Shown here one piece after another: positions 17,974 to 27,400 of a stretch of 64,000 nt of DNA (positions are counted from its first letter, which is position 1; every line of letters starts with the position of its first letter). The stretch is taken from positions 2,852,001-2,916,000 of the forward strand of contig NZ_CP051774.1 of the NCBI RefSeq assembly GCF_012913485.1, read 5' to 3'. The notes beneath the pieces were generated by a model. That model ran no database searches and was not told where the DNA came from. It saw only the letters and a program-made list of their open reading frames with translations. The stretch is from Luteolibacter luteus (GTDB taxonomy: Bacteria > Verrucomicrobiota > Verrucomicrobiia > Verrucomicrobiales > Akkermansiaceae). The position numbers and the translations under genes were made by a program.

Positions 17974-18513
17974 ATGGAAGCCGAAGACGAAGATGACAAC
18001 GATGAGATCACGCTCGATCCCCCGCCAGCCCAGCCTGTGCTGGAAGGCGATCTCCTGAAGACGCGCATCGACGCGGTAGTCGGCAGCCCGGCGCTCTGGA
18101 ACCGCCTTGAGATCCGCCTTGGCGACCTGCTCGAAGAAATGGCGGACTTCGATGACTCGCTCAATGACGATGAGCTGCAATCGCTCTTCACCGTCGCCAT
18201 CATCGCGCTGGGAGCCATGCATCCGGTGGTGCCGCGGGAATACGATCCGGATCCTTATCGCATGACCGCTTGGTATCAGGAGGAGATCGCGACCGGACCC
18301 GCCGACGAGAAGATGGCGGAATATATGGAGACCCTCTTCGAGAAAACCGTGCAACCGAAAGTCGCTTCCGCAGCCGCCGGGATGCTGGCCGGCTACGCCG
18401 AGGACAAGAAGATCCGGGACGAGAAGCTGGAACAGCTGATCACCGCAGTCTGTGCGGCGATCTGGGAAGCGGCCCACTGGCCGGTGGACCTGAACCCCGA
18501 AGCCAAGAACTGA
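17974..18513 (+). CDS. Acidic conserved-looking protein of unknown function
   Basis: 179 residues, strongly acidic at the N-terminus (MEAEDEDDNDEITLDPP), mostly helical by composition, with no signal peptide or membrane helix. The ATG at 17974 was preferred over an upstream one at 17836, whose extra 46 residues are Arg-rich and overlap the helicase gene start on the other strand. I do not recognise a family. It is divergent from the SNF2 helicase with 118 bp between starts, and ends at a strong hairpin shared with the convergent transglutaminase gene. Confidence 0.7.
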   Translation: MEAEDEDDNDEITLDPPPAQPVLEGDLLKTRIDAVVGSPALWNRLEIRLGDLLEEMADFDDSLNDDELQSLFTVAIIALGAMHPVVPREYDPDPYRMTAWYQEEIATGPADEKMAEYMETLFEKTVQPKVASAAAGMLAGYAEDKKIRDEKLEQLITAVCAAIWEAAHWPVDLNPEAKN

Positions 18514-18535
18514 GGCAAAAGAACCGCCGAAGTGC

Positions 18536-18559
18536 ACCGTCTCCGCTCGCGGAGACGGT
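18536..18559. terminator. Bidirectional terminator hairpin between convergent genes
   Basis: A perfect 10-bp stem ACCGTCTCCG / CGGAGACGGT with a CTCG loop lies between the stops at 18513 and 18565. There is no long T run on either side, so it may act as a transcript-end hairpin for both genes. Confidence 0.6.
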
Positions 18560-18564
18560 CCCTC

Positions 18565-20751
18565 TTACGGAAGTTCGACCACTGCGGTGGCGGCGGCCCG
18601 CAAATCAAGCCGCTCCAGCAGGCCCTGTGCGATTGCCTCCGGACTCCGGAGGACTTCGCCCGACCAAACTTGCCTGCCGTTCACAATCACGTTCACCGGC
18701 TGATCCAGATCCAAGAGCTGATCGGAAAGACGCAAAACGGTCTTTCCTAGTACATCTCCCTCCAAACGGATCGTTTGCCCCTCTACGGTCGCGACGATCT
18801 TTTGGCCTTCCTTGGCGGCCGCCTTGTCCGGGATCTTGATCCAGTAGAAGCGGTCGTGGGTCACATCATCCTGCACCCAGACGACCTTCTTCGGCCATGC
18901 ATTCCGGGTGAACTTCGCCATCCAAGGCAAGGCCTCCGCGTCCTTCCGCTCCATCCAGTGGCCGAGCCCTTCGTAGATGCGGGAGATGTGGACATAGCCA
19001 CCGGGATCCTGTTGCTCCAGGCCATCAAGCAGCTCCGCCTTTACCTTGGCGATGGTATTGCGGCTGTAGGCTCCATCATTGGCACCCATGAAGATCGCGA
19101 AGGGGAGATTCCGCAGGCCTAACAAGGACACCTCGTTCGGATGTCCTGCCATCATCGAGGCAGCGGCGAAGCGATCCGCCATGCGCGGCGCGAGCTGCCA
19201 TACGCCATCGCCGCCAGCCGAATAACCCATTAGGTAAACCTTGTCCGGATTCACGCCCTCCAGCGCTACGTAGTCCTCGATCAAGCGCTCGAACATCGGA
19301 TCGATGTGAGCTTCGTGCCAGAGGTTCCAGTTGTTCGTCGGTGCCCGTGGTGCGACGTAGATGCCCTCTGCTGGCTGATAGAGGCCGATCTGGTTTTTCC
19401 ACTGCTGGTCATTCAATGCCGCCGGGGCACCGCCGCCGCCATGCATCGAGATCCACAGGCTGTGGCCTTCCGCCGGAGCTTCGCCGAAGACCTTCGCCTC
19501 CCAGCGCAGGGTCTTGTCGCCAAGCACGATGGCCTTCTTCTCTAGCTCTTGCTTGCGCTCGGCAGCATTTTCCTGAACGGCCTTCTGATAGAGTTTCGCG
19601 ACAAGCTCTTGCGCTCCTTCCTTGCTAAGGCCCGCCGATGGCTGCACCTCTTTCAATTCGCTCCAGCGCAGGTCCACCGTCGGCTCTCCTGCGGTGACAG
19701 CACCCAGGTCTTTCTCCCTCGTGACGCCGTCGAAGGACACCCGCAGCTTCACCTTGGTGCCCGGCTGCACCGGAAAACGTGGCATGTCATTCAGGTCCGC
19801 CGTGCCAGCCTTCGTCTGCGCTTCGCCAAGAAGCTTGCCGCTCTCGTCCAGCACCTCGACTTTCGCGACGATTCTCTCTTTCTCGCCCTTGCCAAAGAGA
19901 CGCACGCCGAGATTCGTCACCGGCGCGGCAGCCGCAGGCGCCTTCGCATAGCGGCCAGTCACATTCACCGCCGCTACCTCCTGGCTGTTCTCCGCCCACA
20001 CCATCGGGAAACTCAGGCCGTCCTTTTTCCATGAGGTCGCATAGATGGAATACTTCGGCACATCCGCTTTCGCCTGTGCCGCGTCATTGGTGAACCAGCC
20101 GCGATTCAGCCCATCCTTGTCGTACTCATCGGCACCGGTGAAATGCCAGCCGCCGTCCCAGACTTCGACCCAGGTGTGATTGCCCCGCTCATTCGCCCAC
20201 ATCGGCGTCCCCACCGCACGGGCCGGGATGCCGACCGCGCGGCAGGCATCGACCAGGATGATGGAAAGTCCCGTGCAGGTCGCTTTGCCCAGCGCCGCGG
20301 ATTCCGAGGGACTCTGGTTCGGCGCCTTGCGGCCGGTATTGTAGTGAACCTTGACGATGTTGAAGAACTCCTTGTTCAGCGCCTGCACCGCTTCCGTGGC
20401 CGTCTTCGCATCCTTCACCACCGGGCGGGCCTTCTCGAGGAAGTCCTTCCGCCAACCTTCGCGCGTCTCGTCAAAGACCGCATAGGGCACCACGTCATTG
20501 AGAAAGATCTCCTCCGGCACCTGCTTCGCCCATGGAAACTCGGCACGCGCCCCGAAGGCCAGATCGAGGTTCTCGCCGAGGAACTCCGCCGAAAGCGTCT
20601 CCCGATCCTTCGCCGGCATGTGGTCCGCCACGAAGCGCGCCGCCTTTTCACCCTCCGCCCCGTGCTTCGCCTTCGCCGCCGCGATGAAGTCATCCACCGG
20701 GGCTGCGAAGGCACATCCTGTCAGGCCGAGCGCTACAATCAGGCATTTCAT
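18565..20751 (-). CDS. Secreted transglutaminase-like - alpha/beta hydrolase fusion
   Basis: 728 residues from the ATG at 20751, which gives a signal peptide (MKCLIVALGLTGCAFAAP). The first half is a transglutaminase-core protein: Cys in LGKATCTGLSI near 160, VGIPARAVGTP, and His in GNHTWVEVWDGGWHF near 195, followed by an Asp. After a beta-rich linker (about 280-400) comes an alpha/beta hydrolase of the esterase/prolyl-oligopeptidase type: SLWISMHGGGGAPAA near 460, nucleophile motif GYSAGGDGVW near 540 and a His in GLGHWMERK near 625. It may open peptide or ester cross-links outside the cytoplasm. The alternative upstream start (20862) would destroy the signal peptide. Promoter candidate at 20759-20786 makes the mRNA nearly leaderless. 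Confidence 0.85.
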   Translation of the reverse strand: MKCLIVALGLTGCAFAAPVDDFIAAAKAKHGAEGEKAARFVADHMPAKDRETLSAEFLGENLDLAFGARAEFPWAKQVPEEIFLNDVVPYAVFDETREGWRKDFLEKARPVVKDAKTATEAVQALNKEFFNIVKVHYNTGRKAPNQSPSESAALGKATCTGLSIILVDACRAVGIPARAVGTPMWANERGNHTWVEVWDGGWHFTGADEYDKDGLNRGWFTNDAAQAKADVPKYSIYATSWKKDGLSFPMVWAENSQEVAAVNVTGRYAKAPAAAAPVTNLGVRLFGKGEKERIVAKVEVLDESGKLLGEAQTKAGTADLNDMPRFPVQPGTKVKLRVSFDGVTREKDLGAVTAGEPTVDLRWSELKEVQPSAGLSKEGAQELVAKLYQKAVQENAAERKQELEKKAIVLGDKTLRWEAKVFGEAPAEGHSLWISMHGGGGAPAALNDQQWKNQIGLYQPAEGIYVAPRAPTNNWNLWHEAHIDPMFERLIEDYVALEGVNPDKVYLMGYSAGGDGVWQLAPRMADRFAAASMMAGHPNEVSLLGLRNLPFAIFMGANDGAYSRNTIAKVKAELLDGLEQQDPGGYVHISRIYEGLGHWMERKDAEALPWMAKFTRNAWPKKVVWVQDDVTHDRFYWIKIPDKAAAKEGQKIVATVEGQTIRLEGDVLGKTVLRLSDQLLDLDQPVNVIVNGRQVWSGEVLRSPEAIAQGLLERLDLRAAATAVVELP

Positions 20752-20758
20752 GTCGCGA

Positions 20759-20786
20759 ACGCTAGCGTCCGCACAGGCGTGATCAA
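20759..20786 (-). promoter_or_regulatory. Promoter candidate of the transglutaminase gene (TTGATC, 16 nt, TAGCGT)
   Basis: On the minus strand TTGATC (20786-20781) and TAGCGT (20764-20759) are 16 nt apart, and the ATG follows 7 nt after the -10 box. Box sequence and spacing match the MATE-leader promoter at 869-896. Confidence 0.45.
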
Positions 20787-20798
20787 TCCTGAGGATTT

Positions 20799-21566
20799 TT
20801 ACCGGAAATCGAGGGCCGCCTTCACCGCGGCGACGTGGGCCGCGGCACGGAGGTCCATGCAATTCGCGCTGGGGGTTTCAAAAGTGAAGGAAATCGGGCA
20901 GCCGCGCTTCGCTAGGAAGATCGCCTCCGGCCAGTCCTTCGGCGCGTCGGCCTCCGGGACGTGATAGATCCAGCCGGCCGACCGGATGTCATGCTCGTCG
21001 ATCACCGTGGCGGGCTCCACCGGCAGCCATGGCTCCACTGCTTTAAGAATCGACGCGGCTCGATCGGGACGATCCTCCCCAAGGTTGATTTCGTAAAAAT
21101 AGAAGCCGGTGCTTTCCCAGTCCTCGTGCAGGGAAACGAAGAGCCTAGGGCAGGGCAGGCCCTCCATCCACGCGACATGGGTTCGCACCTCGATGCTACT
21201 ACGGACCAAGTAGTCGCGGTTCAGGTCGATCCCCTCCGCGCTCTCCCGGGTTCCAGCGGTGAGGCCGGTGGGATTCAGCGCCGGACAGATCAGCCAGGAG
21301 CCCTCGTCAAGCACCCCGGCGCGGAGCAACTCCAGTGCCGCCAGCGGCCCTGCCGGTTCATCGCCATGCATGCCCGCAGACACGTAGGCAGGCGGCTCTT
21401 TCTCCAGACGCTCCCACGCGATCACTGGCCCTGCGGCGGTTTCGCAAAGGACCCGGCGGGTGAAGCCCTTCTTTTCAGCGAGCTCCGTGAACTCGCCGAG
21501 GAAAGCTGCGACATCGAACCCGTCCGGCACGCTGGAACATGGCCAGAGAGCCACAGGCGGCATCAA
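20799..21566 (-). CDS. M14-family zinc carboxypeptidase-like protein
   Basis: 255 residues of the M14 (succinylglutamate desuccinylase/carboxypeptidase-like) group. Zinc ligands are visible as HGDE (His and Glu, near 67-70) and the His of SLHEDW near 145; the catalytic Glu is in TFETPS near 229; RDYLVR near 120 fits the substrate-binding Asn-Arg region. No signal peptide is apparent, so it is probably cytoplasmic, like murein-peptide amidases (MpaA type) that trim gamma-D-Glu-Dap bonds. That substrate is only a guess. It starts 19 nt after the TerC stop, suggesting an operon. Confidence 0.8.
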   Translation of the reverse strand: MMPPVALWPCSSVPDGFDVAAFLGEFTELAEKKGFTRRVLCETAAGPVIAWERLEKEPPAYVSAGMHGDEPAGPLAALELLRAGVLDEGSWLICPALNPTGLTAGTRESAEGIDLNRDYLVRSSIEVRTHVAWMEGLPCPRLFVSLHEDWESTGFYFYEINLGEDRPDRAASILKAVEPWLPVEPATVIDEHDIRSAGWIYHVPEADAPKDWPEAIFLAKRGCPISFTFETPSANCMDLRAAAHVAAVKAALDFR

Positions 21567-21585
21567 GCACCAATCCGCGGAGGCC

Positions 21586-22371
21586 TCAGGCTTCCGCGGA
21601 TTTTCCCTTCATCTTGTGAACGAGCACCGGAACGATGAAAATCAGCAGCGTCAGCACCGAGGTGCCGAGGTCGAAATACTTGCTGGCCAGCACGTCATGC
21701 ACCGGATTTCCCTCCGGCAGGAAGTGCCGCGGGACGCTCAGCACGAGCTTCACGCCGAGGATCGCGATGACGATGAAGGCGCAGGTCTCCAGGAAGGGAT
21801 AGTGGTGCATCAGCTTCACGAAGCCTTGAGCCGCAAAGCGCATCGCGAGAATCCCGAGGAAGACGCCGATGCAGACGAGGATCAGCTTCGAGGGCATCGG
21901 GAAGTTCTTCACGTAAGCCACTGCCGCCAGCACGTTATCAATGGAGAAGGCGAGATCCATGACCTCCACCGCCACGACCGTGGCCCAGAAAGGCCCCAGG
22001 CGACCAAGGGTGTGCCGGTAGAGGAAATTCCCCTCCACGGCGACTGCTGCTTCCGCCTCGGCTTCCACCGATTCATGGCGGGTGAAGTGCTTGTAAGCCA
22101 ACCACAGCAAGTAAAGGCCGCCGATCGGCTCCAGCCACCAGATGGTAATGAGCCACGCCGCCAGCACCAGGCAGACCCCGCGGAAAGCGTAGGCACCGAT
22201 GATCCCGTATTTCAGCGCCTTGCCGCGCTGCTCCTCGGGGAGCTTCATCACCATGGTGGCCAGCACCGCGGCATTGTCGACGGAGAGCACCCCCTCGATG
22301 AGGATGAGAATGAAAACGACCATCAGGCCGGCTGCCGGGTCGGGTCCGAGAATCGTGTGAATCCAGTCCAT
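21586..22371 (-). CDS. TerC/Alx family integral membrane protein
   Basis: 261 residues with about seven hydrophobic helices. The N-terminal LIEGVLSVDNAAVLATMV and the mid-protein MDLAFSIDNVLAAVAYV repeat the conserved acidic (D/E-x-x-S-x-D-N) motifs of the TerC family, which are thought to handle metal ions (Mn2+ efflux in Alx/MeeY/YceF and similar). A His/Glu-rich loop (around 100-120) lies between helices. It is followed 19 nt later by the M14 peptidase. Function is inferred from the family only. Confidence 0.9.
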   Translation of the reverse strand: MDWIHTILGPDPAAGLMVVFILILIEGVLSVDNAAVLATMVMKLPEEQRGKALKYGIIGAYAFRGVCLVLAAWLITIWWLEPIGGLYLLWLAYKHFTRHESVEAEAEAAVAVEGNFLYRHTLGRLGPFWATVVAVEVMDLAFSIDNVLAAVAYVKNFPMPSKLILVCIGVFLGILAMRFAAQGFVKLMHHYPFLETCAFIVIAILGVKLVLSVPRHFLPEGNPVHDVLASKYFDLGTSVLTLLIFIVPVLVHKMKGKSAEA

Positions 22372-22439
22372 GGGGATGAAGGCCGGGCACCGTCCGTCCT
22401 AACGGCTTCCGGCTCAAGCCTGATCTTCAAACAAAGCAG

Positions 22440-23315
22440 TCAATGGGCCGCCTTCAGCCAATCCATCACCGGCCCGCGATAGCGCAGCGGCAGGGAGTAG
22501 TGGCCCTCGCCCTCGATCCAATGGCCGGTCGAACCGGGAATCCGGGCCGCGAGACGCTGGGCAACGTCTACCGGCAGGTTCTTGTCCTCCTTCCCGTGCC
22601 AGAAGGCAACCGGGACCCGGATCTCCTCCGGCTTGAAATCCCAAGGCTCAAGGTAGAGTTCGCCATCCGCTAGCACGGCGGGAGTGCCATTCCGCACCCC
22701 CTCTAGATAGCTGCGGGTGACGCTTTCCCAGCAGCCGTAGTCGGCGATCGCCGCGCGGTCGCTGGGCGGGATCGATTTCATCATCCATGACATCGGGGCC
22801 CGGTCGGCCCCGCGGGCGATCATCCACCGACTGGCGCCGATCACCGTCGGCGTGACGGCTCGGCGCAGGCGCTTGAGCCCGGCGAGCGTGCGGTAGGCCC
22901 AGTGCATGTGGGCCTGATCCTCAACATTCCCGAAAGGAGGGGCACCGCAAATCACCGCGGCTGCGATCACCCGCTCCGGCAGTGCTGCCGCCGTGGCCAA
23001 GGTGTAGGGCCCGCCGCCCGAAACACCGCAGATCCGAAAACGCTCGAAACCAAGAGCGTCCGCCAAGCCGGCGACGTCCAAGGGCCAAGCCCCGAAGCTG
23101 CGACCGGAGAGTGGATCGGACAGGCCGATTCCCGGGCGGTCCACCGTGATCCAGCGCAGGCCGCGCTCCCCGGCGAACTCGTGCATCAGCTTCCCCTGAT
23201 AGCGGCTGCTCGGCCAGCCGTGAAAGAAGAAGACAGGATCACCCTGCGGATCGCCATACTCCGCATAGCCCAGCGCCCGGCCATCCGGCAGGCGCACGTG
23301 TTCATCTTCTTTCAT
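22440..23315 (-). CDS. Alpha/beta hydrolase
   Basis: 291 residues, a canonical alpha/beta hydrolase: oxyanion motif FFFHGWPSSRYQ near 30, nucleophile elbow GVSGGGPYTLATA near 98, Asp in WHGKEDKNLPVD near 235 and His in EGEGHYSLPLRY near 270. No signal peptide. The substrate cannot be inferred; proline iminopeptidase-like and ester hydrolases share this pattern. Monocistronic by spacing (68 nt from TerC, 78 nt from the glyoxalase). Confidence 0.88.
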   Translation of the reverse strand: MKEDEHVRLPDGRALGYAEYGDPQGDPVFFFHGWPSSRYQGKLMHEFAGERGLRWITVDRPGIGLSDPLSGRSFGAWPLDVAGLADALGFERFRICGVSGGGPYTLATAAALPERVIAAAVICGAPPFGNVEDQAHMHWAYRTLAGLKRLRRAVTPTVIGASRWMIARGADRAPMSWMMKSIPPSDRAAIADYGCWESVTRSYLEGVRNGTPAVLADGELYLEPWDFKPEEIRVPVAFWHGKEDKNLPVDVAQRLAARIPGSTGHWIEGEGHYSLPLRYRGPVMDWLKAAH

Positions 23316-23393
23316 TGCTGGGAATCCTAAGCGATCGGCGCGCGCGGGGAAATCGATCCGGTGTGGGCCATCATCGGGAATCCCGATGGCCGC

Positions 23394-23771
23394 TCACTTG
23401 CGTTCGAGGATCTCGACCTCGTAGCCATCCGGATCGGTCACGAAGGCCATCTTCCGTTCTCCGGAAGAAAACTTCTCCCGCCAGCCACCGGGCCAGATCT
23501 CAATTCCGGCTTTTTCGACACCATCGCAGTACTCGATGATGTCCGGCACGCCGAGGCAGGTGTGCATCAGGTCCCCCGGGCACTTGTCAGTGTAGTCCGG
23601 GGAATAGCAAAGCTCCAGGAAAACGTCGTTGCCCGGAAGCTCGAGGAAGGCGAGCTTGTTTCCTTGTGGCGAATCTTGGCGGCGCGCCTCAAGGTACCCG
23701 AGCTTCTGATAGAAGGCGATCGAGCGATCCATGTCGGCGACGCGGATACGGGTGTGGAGAAATTTGATCAT
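23394..23771 (-). CDS. gloA: Lactoylglutathione lyase-like VOC protein (glyoxalase I)
   Basis: 125 residues with the two beta-alpha-beta-beta-beta modules of VOC enzymes. Metal-ligand positions fit glyoxalase I: His in FLHTRIRV near 6, Glu in FLELCYSP near 53, His in LMHTCLGV near 70 and Glu in YEVEILE near the end; DMDRSIAFYQKLGY and FVTDPDGYEVE are family signatures. It would isomerise the methylglyoxal-glutathione hemithioacetal to lactoylglutathione. The ATG at 23771 was chosen; the frame is open upstream but not protein-like. It is divergent to the universal stress gene. Confidence 0.88.
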   Translation of the reverse strand: MIKFLHTRIRVADMDRSIAFYQKLGYLEARRQDSPQGNKLAFLELPGNDVFLELCYSPDYTDKCPGDLMHTCLGVPDIIEYCDGVEKAGIEIWPGGWREKFSSGERKMAFVTDPDGYEVEILERK

Positions 23772-23901
23772 GACCCGGCGACCATGAGCCGGAAGGGCCG
23801 CGCTGTCATCCGCGGATCTCAACCCGCATGGATTTGCAAAGTCGCTGCGGCAATCATCCGGGTCTGGATTTCGCGGACAGCCGTGATAAGGGTGAGATGT
23901 C

Positions 23902-24354
23902 ATGAAAAACATCGTAGCCGCCGTCGACTTTTCGAATGCCACGCCCGGAGTGCTGGAATCCGCCACGGAAATGGCCAAGGCCTTCGGGGCAGCGTTGCAT
24001 GTCCTCCACGTGGTGGAGCCGGAGCCGAGCTATACAGCCTACGGCTTCACGCCCGATGAATTCCCCGCGATCCACCTCTTCCAGGAAGAGGCCCGCAAGC
24101 GAGCCACCGCGAAGCTGGACCAGCTGCTCGGCCAGGTTTCCAGCAGCGTGACGAATGCCACCGTTCATCTCGCCGAAGGTAGCCCGCTTCATGCGGTGTT
24201 GGACTACGTGAAGAAGGCGAATGCAGACCTCGTGGTCGTCGGTGCCCATGGCCACGGTGCCATGGCAGCCCTGCTGCTGGGCAGCGTCGCCGAAGGCATG
24301 GTACGCAAGGCCGTCGTTCCCACCCTCGTGATCCCTGCGGCACCGGAGAAGTAA
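23902..24354 (+). CDS. Universal stress protein (UspA family)
   Basis: 150 residues, single Usp domain. The N-terminal strand IVAAVDFSNATPGVL and the C-terminal ATP-binding motif VVGAHGHG-x(9)-GS (VGAHGHGAMAALLLGS) are intact, so it is probably an ATP-binding (UspFG/MJ0577-like) type. An AAGGGTGAG Shine-Dalgarno lies 6-14 nt before the ATG, one of the few clear ones in this window. Usp proteins are induced by starvation or oxidative stress; the partner is unknown. Confidence 0.93.
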   Translation: MKNIVAAVDFSNATPGVLESATEMAKAFGAALHVLHVVEPEPSYTAYGFTPDEFPAIHLFQEEARKRATAKLDQLLGQVSSSVTNATVHLAEGSPLHAVLDYVKKANADLVVVGAHGHGAMAALLLGSVAEGMVRKAVVPTLVIPAAPEK

Positions 24355-24475
24355 TCCCTCGATCACACCGTTCCCGCATATCACCCGAAGGTGGCGTGAC
24401 GAAGGAGTGCCTCGCTTGGGCAGGGATCTAACAAAATTAGAACCTCAACGAGGGTCTCGCGGGCTGGAGGAATGA

Positions 24476-27400
24476 TCACTGCTGGTATGCATACCCCACC
24501 CGCAGGAAACGCGAGCTAGCTGCATCGCTGACGTTATCGCGGAAGATCACTTCCTCGGTATCGCCCGCCATAGGAGCCGTGGACACCGCGGTGCTGGTGA
24601 TCACCGGCCAAGTGCCGAGGTCGCCGGAGCCTTGCAGCTCATAGCTGAGATCCAGCGCATTTGCCGGGCGGCGGAACTTCAAAGCCGGGCGTCGCACGAC
24701 GCCGTCCATCGACCAGACGAAGGATAGCTCTGGCACGTCCGGCACCCGGGGATCGCTGGCCAGTGCGTATTCGTCCGCATTGCTCCGCCCATCCCCATCC
24801 GGATCGGCATCCGGTCCGGAGATCAGCAGGTCATCCCGCTCCGCCGAGGTAAAATGGAAGTTATCCCAGCCGTGGTAAGCTTGGGCAAAGGAAGCATCGG
24901 GATTTCCCGGGCTCCCAAGCGCTGCGCCACTGATTGCCCAGGAAACGGGATTCCCGAACTGGTTGAACGCGACCTGTGCGGGATCACGATTTACCAGCGA
25001 GCGCCCATCACCATCAGTCGCAGGATACCAGCCATCCTTGTATTCGAAATCGAGGATGTTCTCCCCCACCGCATCGGTGAGCTCCAGCACCTCGCCGCCA
25101 TTCGCCAGTTCGCCATCGTAGGGACCAATTACGATGCCTCCCGTACCCGGATAGCGCAGCGCGAAGGCCGCAGGGTTCTTCGCCAGGATCAAGCGCTGCC
25201 CCGCTGGAAGCGAGGTCGCACCGAAGGTGAAATCGATCCCCTGCGTGAACTTCGCACCCACCAGCGCCAGCGGGGAAGGCCCGATATTGGCCAGTTCCAG
25301 GTACTCGAAGTCATCCTCCGTCAGCTCCGGCATCGCCAGTTCCTCCGCCGCGGTCGGATCAGCTGGATGATACTGGATCTCGGAGATCCGCAGGTACTGC
25401 TGCAGCAGCGATGGCGTACCCGGCCAGGTAAAGGTGGCCACCAAAAGCCCCGAGGCATCCCGTAGGTTCAGGGTCTCGCCGCGCGCGGAAAGCTGGCCGG
25501 AGTAGTTCCCTTGGATCAGACGCTTCTCGCCACCCTTCGGACCGCTGGTCCGCGAGCGGAAGGCATTCACGTCCTTCACCAGATGGAGCAGGCCTTGATA
25601 CTCCGAAGCCGCAGTGCCGGCACCCGCATTGATGACCGTGCCTCCTTCAAAGGTGTAGTCGATCGCGCCATCCAAGGTCCAACCGGAGATGTCCACCGCT
25701 TGCGCGCTAGTGTTCTTCAGCATGATGTACTCTCCCGCCTGGCTATTTCCGGCGGGAAGGTAATCGACCGAGTCGATGCTCACCATGCCCGCAACGTTCA
25801 CCTGAGCGGTGTTCGGGATCGGCGTGCTCGCGGAGCGGTCCGGTGAGTATAGCAGGGGACGGCCCGACCCCGTGTTGAAGAGGAAAGTCCGGCGCGGATT
25901 GAAGTAGCCGGTGACCACGCGTTCCACTTCCTCGCGCGGGCGGTTTTGGATGTAGTTCGAATGGATCCCCCACTTCGAGGCATCCAGATCCCCGTCCGTC
26001 CACGATGAGGCCGCCGGTGCCGGATCCACACTCGCCGCAATCTCGCGCATACGGGTTTCCAGAAAGCCATTCGCGGTTCCCGGAGGCTGCAGGTATTGAT
26101 CCATCAGCGTCCGCATCCGACGCACCCACATCTGCCGCATCTCCGGAGACTCCAGGATGATGTTGTAAAAACGGTCCGAGTTGGAATGCGCATTGAGCGG
26201 ATTGTTCGAAACCAGCGTGTCGTCGAAATAGCCGTAGGTTCCGATCCAGTTGTGACCGTGGGAAAGATCCACATCCCACACGATCGGCCGCCACTGGCCG
26301 GTGCGGTTCGTATCGCGATAGAGGTAGAAGTTCTTGTGGCCATGGTCGCTGTCGCTGTTGAACTGCCGCACCACCAGGTAGTTCACCGCGGCGGCCACGT
26401 TGATATTGTCATAGGCGTAGGTACGACGGGTGGTAAGCGCGACCGAGGAATCCAGCGCAGCCGCCATGGCATTCAGATCGGCATTGCTCTCGTTCTTTCG
26501 CGTCTTCTTCTCGGCGCTGCCGGTCAGGTTCTCCGCGTAGATCTTGTAGAGTGCGCCTTCACCATCGAGGCCATTGCGCTCCAGCATCCGGTCATCGCCA
26601 TCTTCCACCATGTCCAGAACCCCATGGAAACCTCCGTTCAGCTGGACCCTCACCGGAAACGCGAAGTGATAAGGCGTGCCGGCCAGCTTGCCGACTTCAT
26701 GGGAAAGCGTGTTCCGTGTCTTCGTCTTATCCGCGTAGTTGGAGAGCAGGTTCAGATCCTTCACCGGGCGTTCGCCTTCCTTCCAAACGAAGCGGAAGTT
26801 ATCGTTCGAATCAAAGTCGTAGCTTTTCTTCCCGAAGCCGGAGGTGGACTGGCCATGGATCTCGTGGCCGATGTTGTCGTAGAAGCGGTTCAGGTAATAA
26901 CAGCTACCGCGAAAATCACCCGCGGTGGGTCCGGTCGCAGGCGCACCTTCGACGAACCACTCGAGGATCGGAAGCAGGCTCGTCGATGTCGCCGAGTTCA
27001 CCGCCACCGTGCCGAAGTACTGCGGGGAGTCGGTGGGATCCGCATACGATGGGAACTTCGTGACATTTCCCTGGCCATCCTGGGCTTCGAAGCGCCAGCG
27101 CAACATCTGCCCCGCACCTACACTGGTAGTGGGTAAGCTCGCCGAATAGATGCCATCCCCCGCCACCACATCCACGCCCGTCCCGGTATCATTCATCGTG
27201 ATCGGCGCGGACTCGGCATTCCACATCGCACGGTGATACACGCGCACGGCGGAGATATTGTTCTTCGTCTTGATAACCCGGGCAGTGACGGTCATCGGCG
27301 GGCTCGCGGCGCTGCCCAGCGGACGCGGCACGAGTGGATCAACCGGGGTCACCTCATAAATTACGGGCCCTGCCGAACCGGCACCGTTGAGCGCACCAGG

